Shown here: in pieces, positions 17,547 to 26,011 of the stretch
How the letters are laid out: the number at the start of each line of letters is the position of its first letter
Numbering within the stretch: position 1 is the first letter of the stretch
Origin: Brevundimonas alba
Lineage (GTDB): Bacteria > Pseudomonadota > Alphaproteobacteria > Caulobacterales > Caulobacteraceae
Reading direction: 5' to 3'
DNA length: 64,000 nucleotides
Assembly: GCF_011927945.1 (NCBI RefSeq)
Contig: NZ_JAATJM010000001.1
Location: 1,497,501-1,561,500 of the forward strand
Made by a program: the position numbers and the translations under genes
The notes under the pieces: model-generated
Databases searched by the model: none
Told to the model about the DNA's origin: nothing
Seen by the model: the letters and a program-made list of their open reading frames with translations, nothing else

Positions 17547-19061
17547 GTGACCGGACCGCTCGATGTCGTCATTGTCGGCGGCGGCACGGCAGGCTGGATG
17601 AGCGCGGCCGGTCTGGTCGGCGTGCTGAAGCCCGATCAGTGCCGGGTGCGGCTGGTCGAATCCGACGAGATCGGCACGGTCGGTGTCGGCGAGGCCACCC
17701 TGCCTCAGATGCGCGAGTTCAACGATCTGATCGGGATCGTCGAATCCGACATGATGCGGAAGACCAACGCGACCTTCAAAATCGGCATCGAATTTCGCGA
17801 CTGGGGCTTCAAGGGCTCCAACTACGTCCATCCCTTTGGCGCGCACGGCAAGGCCATGGGCGGGGTGGCCTTCCACCATCAGTGGGTGCGGGCGGGCCAA
17901 CAGAGCAGGGTCGCCGATATCGGCGAGTATTCCTACGCCATCGAAGCTTGCCGGAAGAACCGGTTCGACTTCCCGGTGGACGATCCCGAGGCCATCAACT
18001 CGACCTACAACTACGCCTACCACTTCGACGCCAGTCTCTATGCGCGCTACCTGCGGGGGTGGTGCGAGGCGCGGGGGCTGACGCGGATCGAGGGGAAGGT
18101 CAACGACGTCGCCCTGGACCCGCAGTCCGGGGATGTGGCCTCGATCACGCTGGAGTCCGGCGAGCGCATCACCGCCGACCTGTTCATCGACTGCTCCGGA
18201 TTCCGTGGACTGATCATTGGTCAGGCGCTGAACGTGCCGTTCGAGGACTGGACCCGCTGGTTGCCCTGCGACCGGGCGCTGGCGGTGCCGACGGAGCGGT
18301 CGGAGGATTTCGCGCCCTATACGCGGTCGACGGCGCTGGAGGCCGGATGGCAGTGGCGCATCCCGCTGCAGCACCGGACCGGCAACGGCTATGTCTATTC
18401 CAGCGCCTTCATCAGCGACGACGAGGCAATGACGCGGTTGCTCGGCAATCTGGACGGCAAGCCGCTGGCCGAGCCGCGGCCGATCCGCTTCAAGTCAGGG
18501 CGGCGCACGGCGTCCTGGACGAAGAACTGCATCGCGATCGGTCTGGCCAGCGGCTTCCTCGAACCGCTGGAGTCGACCAGCATCTATCTGACGCAGGTGG
18601 CGATTCTGAACCTGCTGAAGCTGTTCCCGCGGTCGCGGATCGACCCGGCGCTGGCGGAGCGGTTCAACCGTGTCGTCGACAATGAGTACGACCGGGTGCG
18701 GGACTTCCTGATCCTGCATTACCACGCCACCAGCCGGACGGATTCGGAGCTGTGGCGGCACTGCCGGGAAATGGATATCCCCGACACCCTGCGGGACCGG
18801 ATGGCGCTGTTCGAACACCGCGGCCACATCGCCCAGTATCGCGACGGCCTGTTCTCGCCGCCCAGCTGGCTGAGCGTCTTCGTCGGTCAGGGGATGAGGC
18901 CGACAGGCTATCATCCGATGGCGGACAATCTGCCGCTCGAAACAGTGACGGCAGGCCTGGAGGCGATCCGACGGCGGGTGTCGGAGCGGGTCGAGGCCAT
19001 GCCGATGCATGACGCCTTCGTGCGCGACTATTGCGCCGCGGCCGACATGGTCCCGGCATGA
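17547..19061 (+). CDS. flavin-dependent tryptophan/indole halogenase family protein (first copy)
   Basis: FAD/FADH2-using halogenase-type protein of 504 residues. It has the GGGTAGW dinucleotide fold (11-17), the conserved Lys78 in NATFKIGIEF (the catalytic Lys79 of PrnA/RebH), the WQWRIP signature at 268-273, and Glu342-Ser343 in EPLEST, equivalent to the second catalytic residue. All elements for forming HOCl and guiding it are present. The start is the GTG at 17547, preceded by GAGGA and aligning with the third copy; an ATG at 17526 is the alternative. BrvH, a characterised indole halogenase from Brevundimonas, is a family precedent. In-vivo substrate unknown. Overlaps the next gene by ATGA. 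Confidence 0.92.
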   Translation: MTGPLDVVIVGGGTAGWMSAAGLVGVLKPDQCRVRLVESDEIGTVGVGEATLPQMREFNDLIGIVESDMMRKTNATFKIGIEFRDWGFKGSNYVHPFGAHGKAMGGVAFHHQWVRAGQQSRVADIGEYSYAIEACRKNRFDFPVDDPEAINSTYNYAYHFDASLYARYLRGWCEARGLTRIEGKVNDVALDPQSGDVASITLESGERITADLFIDCSGFRGLIIGQALNVPFEDWTRWLPCDRALAVPTERSEDFAPYTRSTALEAGWQWRIPLQHRTGNGYVYSSAFISDDEAMTRLLGNLDGKPLAEPRPIRFKSGRRTASWTKNCIAIGLASGFLEPLESTSIYLTQVAILNLLKLFPRSRIDPALAERFNRVVDNEYDRVRDFLILHYHATSRTDSELWRHCREMDIPDTLRDRMALFEHRGHIAQYRDGLFSPPSWLSVFVGQGMRPTGYHPMADNLPLETVTAGLEAIRRRVSERVEAMPMHDAFVRDYCAAADMVPA

Positions 19062-20542
19062 GCCGCAAGGTCGAACAGGTTCTGATCGTCGGCCGTGACG
19101 CGGCGGCCTGGCTGACGGCGCTGGCGCTGCAGCGGGCGTTCGGACGGACGGGCGTGACGGTCCGGGTGGTGGAGCTGCCGTCGCTGCTCGGGCCCGCCGA
19201 CGTTTATGCGGCCGTGCCGTCGCTGACTGCGCTGCATGGCCTGCTGGGGCTGAATGACCATGAGGTGCTGGCGGCGACCTCGGGCGTGCCGGTGCTGGGG
19301 CAGCGATTTTCCAACTGGTCGGGGGCGGGCAAGCCGTTCGTGCACGGCTACGACACCCAGCGGGTGGCGATCGAGGACCTCGACTTCCTCCAGTTCTGGG
19401 TCAAGGCGCGGGCCGAGGGGCTGAAGGTCGAACTGGAGGATTTCTCGCTCGCCGCCGCCGCCGCGCGGCAGGGCCGGTCACCGGTCGAGGCCGACGGGAC
19501 GCAGGTCGAGACGCCGGTCGCGCCCGGCTGGCATTTCGACGGCCGGAGCTATGTCGATCTGCTGCGCCGCGCCGCCTTGTCTGCCGGCGTCGAGGGCCGG
19601 GCCGCGGGGGTGCAGGCGGTCAGCCGCGAGGGCGATCGGATCGTATCGGTGACGCTGGACGACGGGCTGACGGTCGCGGCGGACCTGTTCATCGACGCCT
19701 CTGGCGCGGAGGCGGTGCTGATCGGCGACAGCCCCGGGGCAGAGTTCGAAAGCTGGCGCGATGCGTTCCGGGCCGACCGGATTCTCGTCGCCTCGGCGCC
19801 CGCGCTGACGCCGCTGCCCGGCCACAGCGAGATCGCGGCCTTCCCGGCCGGTTGGCTGGGGCTGTTTCCCCTGCGCGACCGCACGGCGATCACCGCCGTC
19901 TATGACTCCTCGGTGATGTCCGACCGGGATGTGGCGCAGGCCATCCCGGTACTGTGCGGACGGCCTGTCATCGGTGAGGTCACGGTCGAGCCGTTCGCGC
20001 CCGGCCTTCGGCCTGGATGGGTCGGCAACTGCGTCGCCATCGGGGGGGCCGCCGTGGCGCTGGAGCCGCTGGACGCCATCCTGCTGCACCTGATCCACAC
20101 AGGCCTGTCGCACCTGATCGCCCTGTTCCCCGTGGATGCGGACCAGATGCCCGAGGCGCCGGTGTTCAACGCCGGCTTCGCCTCGCATGTGCGGAACATC
20201 CGCGATTTTCAGCTGACCCACTATGCGCTCAACCGGCGCTTCGACGAGCCGTTCTGGGACCGCGCCCGCGACGTGCCTGTGCCGGAGCGGCTGGCGGAAC
20301 GGTTCCGCCTGTTCGAGGCGCGGGGGACGGTCGCCATCTATGACGACGAGTCGTTCCAGGAGCAGAACTGGACCTCGATCTTCGTCGGCCATGGCCTGAT
20401 CCCGCGCAGCTATACGCCGCTGGTCGACCGTGTGCCGGTCGAGGAGCAGATGGCCAAATTCCGCGGACTGCTGGCGCGGGTAGCGGAGGAGGTCCGCGCC
20501 ATGCCGGAGGTCGAAAGTCAGTTCGGCGGAGCGGCGCGATGA
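19058..20542 (+). CDS. degenerate PF04820 halogenase-like protein, active site lost
   Basis: 494 residues, clearly related along the full length to the genes on both sides but without the catalytic features. The flavin GGGTAGW is VGRDAAAW (11-18); the catalytic Lys is Val79; WQWRIP is WLGLFP; EPLEST is EPLDAI. The frame is intact, has normal codon use and is joined to both neighbours by 4-base ATGA overlaps, so it is under selection and not a pseudogene. A role as a partner, scaffold or sensor for its halogenase neighbours is an inference. The start ATG at 19058 overlaps the previous stop; an upstream ATG at 19031 is less likely. Confidence 0.88.
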   Translation: MSRKVEQVLIVGRDAAAWLTALALQRAFGRTGVTVRVVELPSLLGPADVYAAVPSLTALHGLLGLNDHEVLAATSGVPVLGQRFSNWSGAGKPFVHGYDTQRVAIEDLDFLQFWVKARAEGLKVELEDFSLAAAAARQGRSPVEADGTQVETPVAPGWHFDGRSYVDLLRRAALSAGVEGRAAGVQAVSREGDRIVSVTLDDGLTVAADLFIDASGAEAVLIGDSPGAEFESWRDAFRADRILVASAPALTPLPGHSEIAAFPAGWLGLFPLRDRTAITAVYDSSVMSDRDVAQAIPVLCGRPVIGEVTVEPFAPGLRPGWVGNCVAIGGAAVALEPLDAILLHLIHTGLSHLIALFPVDADQMPEAPVFNAGFASHVRNIRDFQLTHYALNRRFDEPFWDRARDVPVPERLAERFRLFEARGTVAIYDDESFQEQNWTSIFVGHGLIPRSYTPLVDRVPVEEQMAKFRGLLARVAEEVRAMPEVESQFGGAAR

Positions 20543-22053
20543 CCGGCCCGGCCCGGGTCCGCGACATCGTCATCGTCGGCGGCGGCACGGCCGGCTGGAT
20601 GACCGCCGCGGCGCTGGCGAAGGTGATCGGAACCCAGACCTATTCGATCACCCTGGTCGAGTCGGACGAGATCGGCACGGTGGGCGTGGGCGAGGCGACC
20701 ATCCCGCCGATCCTGCTGTTCAACAAACTGCTCGGGATCGACGAGAACGAGTTCATCCGCGAGACCAACGCCACCTTCAAACTGGGCATCCAGTTCGTCG
20801 ACTGGGGTCGGCCGGGGCACACCTACATGCATCCGTTCGGCCTGTTCGGGGCGGACATGAACGGCGTCGGCTTCAGCCACTACTGGCTGAGGGCGGTGGC
20901 GGCGGGCGGCGATCCGGATAATCACCGGTTCGTGGCCGAGGCGGAGGCGTTGCGGCTGGGCCGATTCATGCGGACGCCGCAGAAGACGCCGGACAAGCCG
21001 CAGATCAACTACGCCTTCCAGTTCGACGCCAGTCTGTATGCGGCCTACCTGCGCCGGTTCTCGGAGAAGCGGGGCGTGAAGCGGACGGAGGGGAAGATTT
21101 CCACCGTCGCCCGCCATCCGGAGTCGGGGCTGATCGAGAGCGTCACCCTGGCCGACGGCTCGACCGTCCGGGGGGACTTCTTCGTCGACTGCTCCGGCTT
21201 CCGGGGCCTGCTGATCGAGGGGGCGCTGCAGGCGGGCTACGAGGACTGGACGAACTGGCTGCCGGCCAACCGGGCCGTGGCCGTACCCTGCGACCGGGTC
21301 GAGGATCCGGGGCCCTATACGCGGTCGACGGCGGTCGAGGCGGGCTGGCAGTGGCGCATTCCGCTGCAGCACCGGACCGGCAACGGCTATGTGTTCAGCG
21401 ACGCCTTCATCAGCGAGGACGAGGCGACGGCGGCGCTGATGCGGCGGCTGGACGCGCCGGCGCAGGCGGAGCCGCGGGTGCTGCGCTTCGTCGCCGGGCG
21501 GCGGCGCAAGGGCTGGGTCGCCAACTGCGTCGCCATCGGCCTGTCGAGCGGCTTCCTCGAGCCGCTGGAGTCGACGAGCATCCATCTGATCCAGGCCGCC
21601 ATATCGAAATTGCTGGCCCTGTTCCCGACGACGCGCAACGAGCCGGAACTGGCGGAGCGGTTCAATCGGGATCTGGACCTGCAGTACGAGAGCGTCCGCG
21701 ACTTCATCATCGCCCACTACAAGGTGTCCACACGCGACGACACGCCGTTCTGGCGGCACTGCCGCGACATGGCGATGCCGGACACCCTGCAGGCCAAGCT
21801 GGAGAGTTTCCGGGCGCGCGGCGAGGTGATGGTGGAGAACCACGAGCTGTTCCGCGAGACCAACTGGTTCGCCATCCTCTACGGGCAGGGGCTCGTGCCG
21901 GAGGGTTATCATCCGTTGGCGGACGTTCTCTCGGACGACGAACTGAAGCTGCGGCTGGCGGGCATCCGCGCGGGGATCGAGCGGCGGGTCGCGGAGATGC
22001 CGTCGCATGAAGCCTTCCTGAGGCAGTGCCTTGAGGGCGTAACTCGGCGCTGA
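20539..22053 (+). CDS. flavin-dependent tryptophan/indole halogenase family protein (second active copy)
   Basis: 504 residues, close in sequence to the first copy. It has GGGTAGW (14-20), GTVGVGEATIP, catalytic Lys81 in NATFKLGIQF, WQWRIPLQHRTGNGY and GFLEPLESTS, so all catalytic positions are kept. It overlaps the degenerate copy by ATGA and ends the receptor-halogenase operon. The two intact copies differ most in the region after HPFG (residues of about 95-150), which forms the substrate pocket in PrnA/RebH, so different substrates are plausible. A flavin reductase, needed by these enzymes, is not encoded in the window. Confidence 0.92.
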   Translation: MTGPARVRDIVIVGGGTAGWMTAAALAKVIGTQTYSITLVESDEIGTVGVGEATIPPILLFNKLLGIDENEFIRETNATFKLGIQFVDWGRPGHTYMHPFGLFGADMNGVGFSHYWLRAVAAGGDPDNHRFVAEAEALRLGRFMRTPQKTPDKPQINYAFQFDASLYAAYLRRFSEKRGVKRTEGKISTVARHPESGLIESVTLADGSTVRGDFFVDCSGFRGLLIEGALQAGYEDWTNWLPANRAVAVPCDRVEDPGPYTRSTAVEAGWQWRIPLQHRTGNGYVFSDAFISEDEATAALMRRLDAPAQAEPRVLRFVAGRRRKGWVANCVAIGLSSGFLEPLESTSIHLIQAAISKLLALFPTTRNEPELAERFNRDLDLQYESVRDFIIAHYKVSTRDDTPFWRHCRDMAMPDTLQAKLESFRARGEVMVENHELFRETNWFAILYGQGLVPEGYHPLADVLSDDELKLRLAGIRAGIERRVAEMPSHEAFLRQCLEGVTRR

Positions 22054-22129
22054 AACCGGTTCGGCCTCTCTGCCAGACCGGAACGGCTTCGCCCGCTTCC
22101 GGGTTAGGTGAGAGTGAACGGAGCAGCAG

Positions 22130-22288
22130 ATGATCGACACGGATCGCAGATCGCCAGAAGCCCTGGAGGAGCAGGCCGAGCGCGTGGAAGAGGACGCGGA
22201 CGCGATGGATCGGCCGGACCGCGCAATCCCGCTTCCGCAGGATGGAGAGGATGAAGGCGTCGGGCCGATCACGACTCTCGTACCCTGA
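22130..22288 (+). CDS. small acidic hypothetical protein
   Basis: A 52-residue frame with ATG at 22130, GGAG about 9 bases upstream and a TGA at 22286. It is strongly acidic in the first half (LEEQAERVEEDADAMDRP) and has no signal peptide, cysteine or membrane segment. It lies alone between the halogenase operon and tRNA-Leu. I do not recognise a family. Composition and ribosome site make a real gene more likely than not. Confidence 0.55.
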   Translation: MIDTDRRSPEALEEQAERVEEDADAMDRPDRAIPLPQDGEDEGVGPITTLVP

Positions 22289-22334
22289 TCCAGGCCGGCC
22301 GCGGCAAGGCCGATGCTGTTCCCGGATCTGGATT

Positions 22335-22419
22335 TGGTGCGGGCGGTCGGGCTCGAACCGACACTCCTTTCGGAACCGGATTTTGAGTCCGGCGCGTCTA
22401 CCAGTTCCACCACGCCCGC
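22335..22419 (-). tRNA. tRNA-Leu(CAA)
   Basis: Complete cloverleaf on the minus strand: GCGGGCG acceptor 5' strand paired with CGCCCGC, anticodon loop CTCAAAA (anticodon CAA), a long class II variable arm, GGTTCGAGCCC T-arm, and CCA encoded at the 3' end (complement 22335-22337). Reads towards the small acidic gene. Confidence 0.95.
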
Positions 22420-22539
22420 ACAGGCCGTCTGGGTCTTTCGGCAGGGCGGGAGAGGTAGCGCGGGCGGCGCGGGGAGGCAATCGCGGAAAGTGCAACAGAG
22501 GCTCTTGCGTTTCACTGTGGTGTAACGCATTTGCGCTGC

Positions 22540-23475
22540 ATGAGCGCGCTTCCCGACCTAGCCATCGTCTATGAACATCCGCAGTGGTTTGAACCCCTGT
22601 TCGAGGCGCTGGACCGGCGCGGCGTCTCGTATGTGAAGGTCCCGCTGGCGGGGCATGTGTTCGATCCGGCAGGCAGTCCTGCGCCGGCGCGGGTGGTGTT
22701 CAGCCGGGTGGCGATGTCGTCCTTCCTGCGCGAGCCGGAGCACCCGATTTTCTACGCCCAAAGCCTGTTCGAACACTGGCAGGGTCAGGGGACGCGGGTG
22801 ATCAACGCCTCGGCCTTGCCGATCGATACGTCCAAGGCGCGGCAGCTGAGCCTGATCGCGCGGCTGGGTTTCAAGGGGCCGGAGACGCGGGCGGCGCACC
22901 GTCAGGCGGACCTGCCGAGGGCGGCCGAGGGGCTGCGCTTCCCGGTGCTGGTCAAGGCAGACATCGGCGGTTCGGGTTCGGGCATCATGCGCTACGACAC
23001 CGCGGACGAACTGGCCGAGGCGGCGCGGGCGGGGACGGCGCCGGCGGGCATCAACGGCATCTCACTGGTGCAGGAATATGCGCCGCGCGAGGGCGGGCGG
23101 ATCACGCGGGTGGAGACGCTGGCGGGGCGGTATCTATATGCGCTGGACGTCGAGAGCCCGGGCGACGCCTTCGACCTGTGCCCGGCCGACGCCTGTCTGA
23201 TCCGGCCCGGATCGGCCGTGCTGGGCATGACGCGGGTGGAGCCGCCGGCGGAGGTGATCGCGGCCGTCGAGGCGATCGTGCGGGCGGGCCAGGTGGAGAT
23301 CGGCTCGGTCGAATATCTGGTCGACGAGCGGGACGGATCGATCCGCTTCTACGACATCAACGCCCTGTCCAATTTCGTGGCGAAACCGCTGGAAGTGCTG
23401 GGCTTCGATCCGCACGACAACCTGGTCGACTGGCTGGTCGGCATCATCGACGAAGAGAAGGCGAAGCGCCCATGA
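22540..23475 (+). CDS. ATP-grasp family ligase-like protein
   Basis: 311-residue ATP-grasp enzyme of the RimK/alpha-L-glutamate-ligase type; such enzymes join a carboxylate to an amine through an acyl phosphate. Motifs: the lysine and glycine-rich loop FPVLVKADIGGSGSG (about 135-150), the VQEY hinge, and the metal-binding end GSVEYLVDERDG...FYDINALSNF. Start ATG at 22540; a TTG at 22531 is possible. It overlaps the next gene by ATGA, so the two proteins are made together and probably act in one pathway. The acceptor and donor cannot be told from sequence. Confidence 0.85.
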   Translation: MSALPDLAIVYEHPQWFEPLFEALDRRGVSYVKVPLAGHVFDPAGSPAPARVVFSRVAMSSFLREPEHPIFYAQSLFEHWQGQGTRVINASALPIDTSKARQLSLIARLGFKGPETRAAHRQADLPRAAEGLRFPVLVKADIGGSGSGIMRYDTADELAEAARAGTAPAGINGISLVQEYAPREGGRITRVETLAGRYLYALDVESPGDAFDLCPADACLIRPGSAVLGMTRVEPPAEVIAAVEAIVRAGQVEIGSVEYLVDERDGSIRFYDINALSNFVAKPLEVLGFDPHDNLVDWLVGIIDEEKAKRP

Positions 23476-24512
23476 GGTACGGCTACTGGGCCCCGGTGTT
23501 CGGCGGCTGGCTGAGGAACATCGACGACGAGCGCGAGGCGTCGTGGGAGAACCTGTCGCGGCTGGTCAAGCGGTCGGAAGAGATCGGCTGGGACCTGACC
23601 CTGATCGCCGAGCTGAACCTGAACGACATCAAGGGCATCGAGGCGCCGGCGCTGGACGCCTGGTCGAGCGCGGCGGCGCTGGCGGCGGTGACAAAGACCA
23701 TCGAGCTGATGGTGGCGGTGCGGCCGAACTTCCATCAGCCGGCGCTGTTCGCCAAGGCGGCCGCCAACATCGACCGCATCTCGAAGGGGCGGCTGGCGCT
23801 GAATGTCGTGTCGTCCTGGTGGGCCAAGGAAGCCGAGAGCTACGGCCTGCAGTTCGACCAGCACGACGACCGCTATGCCCGGACGACGGAGTGGCTGCAG
23901 GTTGTCGATCGTCTGTGGACGGAGACGCGAACGGACTTCGAGGGCCGCTACTACACGCTGAAGGACGCGATCGTGGAGCCCAAGCCGACCTCGACGGCGG
24001 CGCGGCCGCGGCCCGTGATCTATGCCGGCGGAGAGAGCGAGGCGGCCAAGACGCTGATCGCGCGATACTGCGACGCCTATGTCATGCATGGCGACGAGCC
24101 GGAGCATATCGCGGCCAAGATCGCGGACATGAAGGCGCGGCGCGAGAGCTTCGGCCTGCCGCCGATGTCGTTCGGCATGGCCGGCTATGCCGTGGTGCGC
24201 GACAGCCAGGCCGAGGCCGACCGGGAGCTGGAGCGGATCACGACGATCCCAGGGCTCGCCGAGGGCAAGCCGCCGGCAGGTTTCGCCAACTTCGACCAGT
24301 GGCTGTCCGGGACCGAGTTGGAGCGCGAGCTGAAGATCCGGGAATACAGCGTGTCGAACCGGGGGCTGCGGCCGGGGTTTGCCGGCACGCCTGAAACCGT
24401 GCGGGAACGGATCGCCGAGTTCGAGGCGGCGGGGCTGGATCTGCTCCTGCTGCAGATGTCGCCGCAGGAAGAAGAGATGGAGCGGTTCGCCGCGCAGGTG
24501 ATCCGCGCCTGA
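23472..24512 (+). CDS. luciferase-like (LLM class) flavin-dependent monooxygenase
   Basis: 346-residue TIM-barrel FMNH2-dependent monooxygenase related to SsuD/alkanesulfonate and bacterial luciferase-like enzymes. Signs: MRYGYWAPVFGGWLR at the N-terminus, MVAVRPNFHQPALFAKAAANIDRI-type core split by DRISKGRLALNVVSSWW, and RPRPVIYAGGESEAAK for flavin phosphate binding. Translationally coupled (ATGA) to the ATP-grasp gene. No ssu transport genes are near, so sulfonate use is not supported. Substrate unknown. A flavin reductase must come from elsewhere. Confidence 0.88.
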   Translation: MRYGYWAPVFGGWLRNIDDEREASWENLSRLVKRSEEIGWDLTLIAELNLNDIKGIEAPALDAWSSAAALAAVTKTIELMVAVRPNFHQPALFAKAAANIDRISKGRLALNVVSSWWAKEAESYGLQFDQHDDRYARTTEWLQVVDRLWTETRTDFEGRYYTLKDAIVEPKPTSTAARPRPVIYAGGESEAAKTLIARYCDAYVMHGDEPEHIAAKIADMKARRESFGLPPMSFGMAGYAVVRDSQAEADRELERITTIPGLAEGKPPAGFANFDQWLSGTELERELKIREYSVSNRGLRPGFAGTPETVRERIAEFEAAGLDLLLLQMSPQEEEMERFAAQVIRA

Positions 24513-24515
24513 GCG

Positions 24516-25289
24516 CTAGCGCATCCGGAAAATGGTGCGGAAGGACATACGCACCACCGGGACAGGCTGACCCTCGTTCGGGTTGCGGACGCGGGCATGT
24601 TCGGCGCCCTCAAGCGCGGCGCGGCCGAAGCGGCCATCATGGGGGTGTTCCATCTCCACCACGCAGTCGCGAAGCGCGCCTTGCGGCGTGGTCATGCAGG
24701 TGGTGACAACGAAGCCCGACGCGTACCGCGATGAGGGATAGCGCGGCCGGGGCGCGCGGTCCCAAACGAGCTCGCCCGTCAGGCCGGTTTCGCCGATCGC
24801 TTCCAGCTCGGCATCGCGCGGATCGACCAGCGGGCGGCCGCAGGCGGTGAGGGCCTCGTCTACGGCGGCGCTGGAGGTCGGGAGTTCGACATCGTAGCGA
24901 AGGTTCCGACCATCGGCGGCGCCGCGGGGCACAGTCAGCTTCAAGGCCCCGCCCTGCCGGAACTCTCGCGCGAGCGGCGCGGGGAAGTCGCTGACGACGA
25001 CCGAGCTGTCGGTGGTCGAGGTCCACATGGTGGGATGGGCTTCGTCGTCCCGGAACGCCAGATCCAGCGTGCGCCGCTCGTCCCGCGACGGCGGCAGTCC
25101 GGCGATGACGGCGTTGAACGAGCCGTCGATGCAACGGAAGCCGACGCTCAGACCGTTGTCGAAGGTGGTGTAGGCGAGGACCATCCTCTTCGCCGGGTCG
25201 CGGCTGATGTCCCAGTCGCCCGAGGTGTCCTGGGCGAGCGCCGGCAGGGCGACGGCCGACGCGGTCAGCAGGACGAGAGCACGCTTCAT
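24516..25289 (-). CDS. periplasmic protein with TonB-C-like domain
   Basis: 257 residues with a Sec signal peptide (SAVALPALAQ). A middle beta-rich region of unknown type is followed by a C-terminal stretch RPRYPSSRYASGFVVTTCMTTPQGALRDCVVEMEHP that looks like the TonB C-terminal fold, including the paired cysteines. There is no N-terminal membrane anchor and no proline-rich spacer, so it is not a classical TonB. It converges on the monooxygenase gene with a 3-bp gap. Function unknown. Confidence 0.72.
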   Translation of the reverse strand: MKRALVLLTASAVALPALAQDTSGDWDISRDPAKRMVLAYTTFDNGLSVGFRCIDGSFNAVIAGLPPSRDERRTLDLAFRDDEAHPTMWTSTTDSSVVVSDFPAPLAREFRQGGALKLTVPRGAADGRNLRYDVELPTSSAAVDEALTACGRPLVDPRDAELEAIGETGLTGELVWDRAPRPRYPSSRYASGFVVTTCMTTPQGALRDCVVEMEHPHDGRFGRAALEGAEHARVRNPNEGQPVPVVRMSFRTIFRMR

Positions 25290-25365
25290 CGGAGACGATC
25301 CAGACGGGGAGACAGGTTCGGAGGTGCGCGAACTCCGCTGCTTGCGTCAAGCGCCGCCGCAGGCT

Positions 25366-25899
25366 TCAGGCGACTTCGACGTGACCGTCGCCTCCACCAG
25401 CCTGAATCCGGCGGGCGCGGATGAACATCTCGATGCGCTGGACCACGATCATCCCGACCACGAACACCAGGAAGGCGTCGGTGATGGCGAGCGGATTGAG
25501 TCCGTATTCCGCCGCATGTGGCTCAAGAAAAGCCGTCAGGGCGCGGCGGCCCAGCATCACGGCGATGATGAGGATCAGGCCGATGGGCGAGGCCTGCGCC
25601 TTGAGCGTGCCGTCGGCGTGTTTCTCGATCGTCGTCATCTTGCCCCGCCACCAGCCGAAAACGCCCCCGAGAACCAGGCCGACGGCGACCATGACCCAGG
25701 CGAGGGTGTCGAAGGCGATGTGCGGCATGCGAGGATCCATGCTGCTGCCCCACAGCGCCAGGCCCATCAGCGGCACGATCAGAGCCGGCGTCACCCACAT
25801 CCATTTGAGCCGAAGAGTCCGGGGCTTGCGATTACGCAGCAGGATCAGCGGCAGGAAAATGAGGATGGCGATGAGCGGAATCAGCTGCTGGGTCGTCAT
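25366..25899 (-). CDS. multi-pass membrane protein, possibly DUF1453/CcdC-like
   Basis: 177 residues with about five hydrophobic segments. It starts MTTQQLIPLIAILIFLPL, with a basic loop after the first helix (RNRKPRTLRLK) and a GWWRGKMTTIEKHADG loop between helices 3 and 4. That order recalls the DUF1453/CcdC family, which I state only tentatively. The ATG at complement 25899 puts the first helix at the N-terminus. The adjacent TonB-C-like gene points the same way, 76 bp downstream. Confidence 0.65.
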   Translation of the reverse strand: MTTQQLIPLIAILIFLPLILLRNRKPRTLRLKWMWVTPALIVPLMGLALWGSSMDPRMPHIAFDTLAWVMVAVGLVLGGVFGWWRGKMTTIEKHADGTLKAQASPIGLILIIAVMLGRRALTAFLEPHAAEYGLNPLAITDAFLVFVVGMIVVQRIEMFIRARRIQAGGGDGHVEVA

Positions 25900-26011
25900 G
25901 CCGCGGGGCTCCCGTCCGCCGCCCCCCGATGGACGCGAACCTGTCGAAAGCTTAACCGCCGTCCCGCATCCGTAAAGCGCCTTCATCGCCTCCTGTGCGG
26001 ACAAGGAGACG

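Noticed and set aside
19058-20542. Pseudogene call for the middle halogenase-like gene
   Set aside because: Frame, length, codon pattern and translational coupling are intact; only catalytic residues are changed, so a pseudoenzyme is the better reading.
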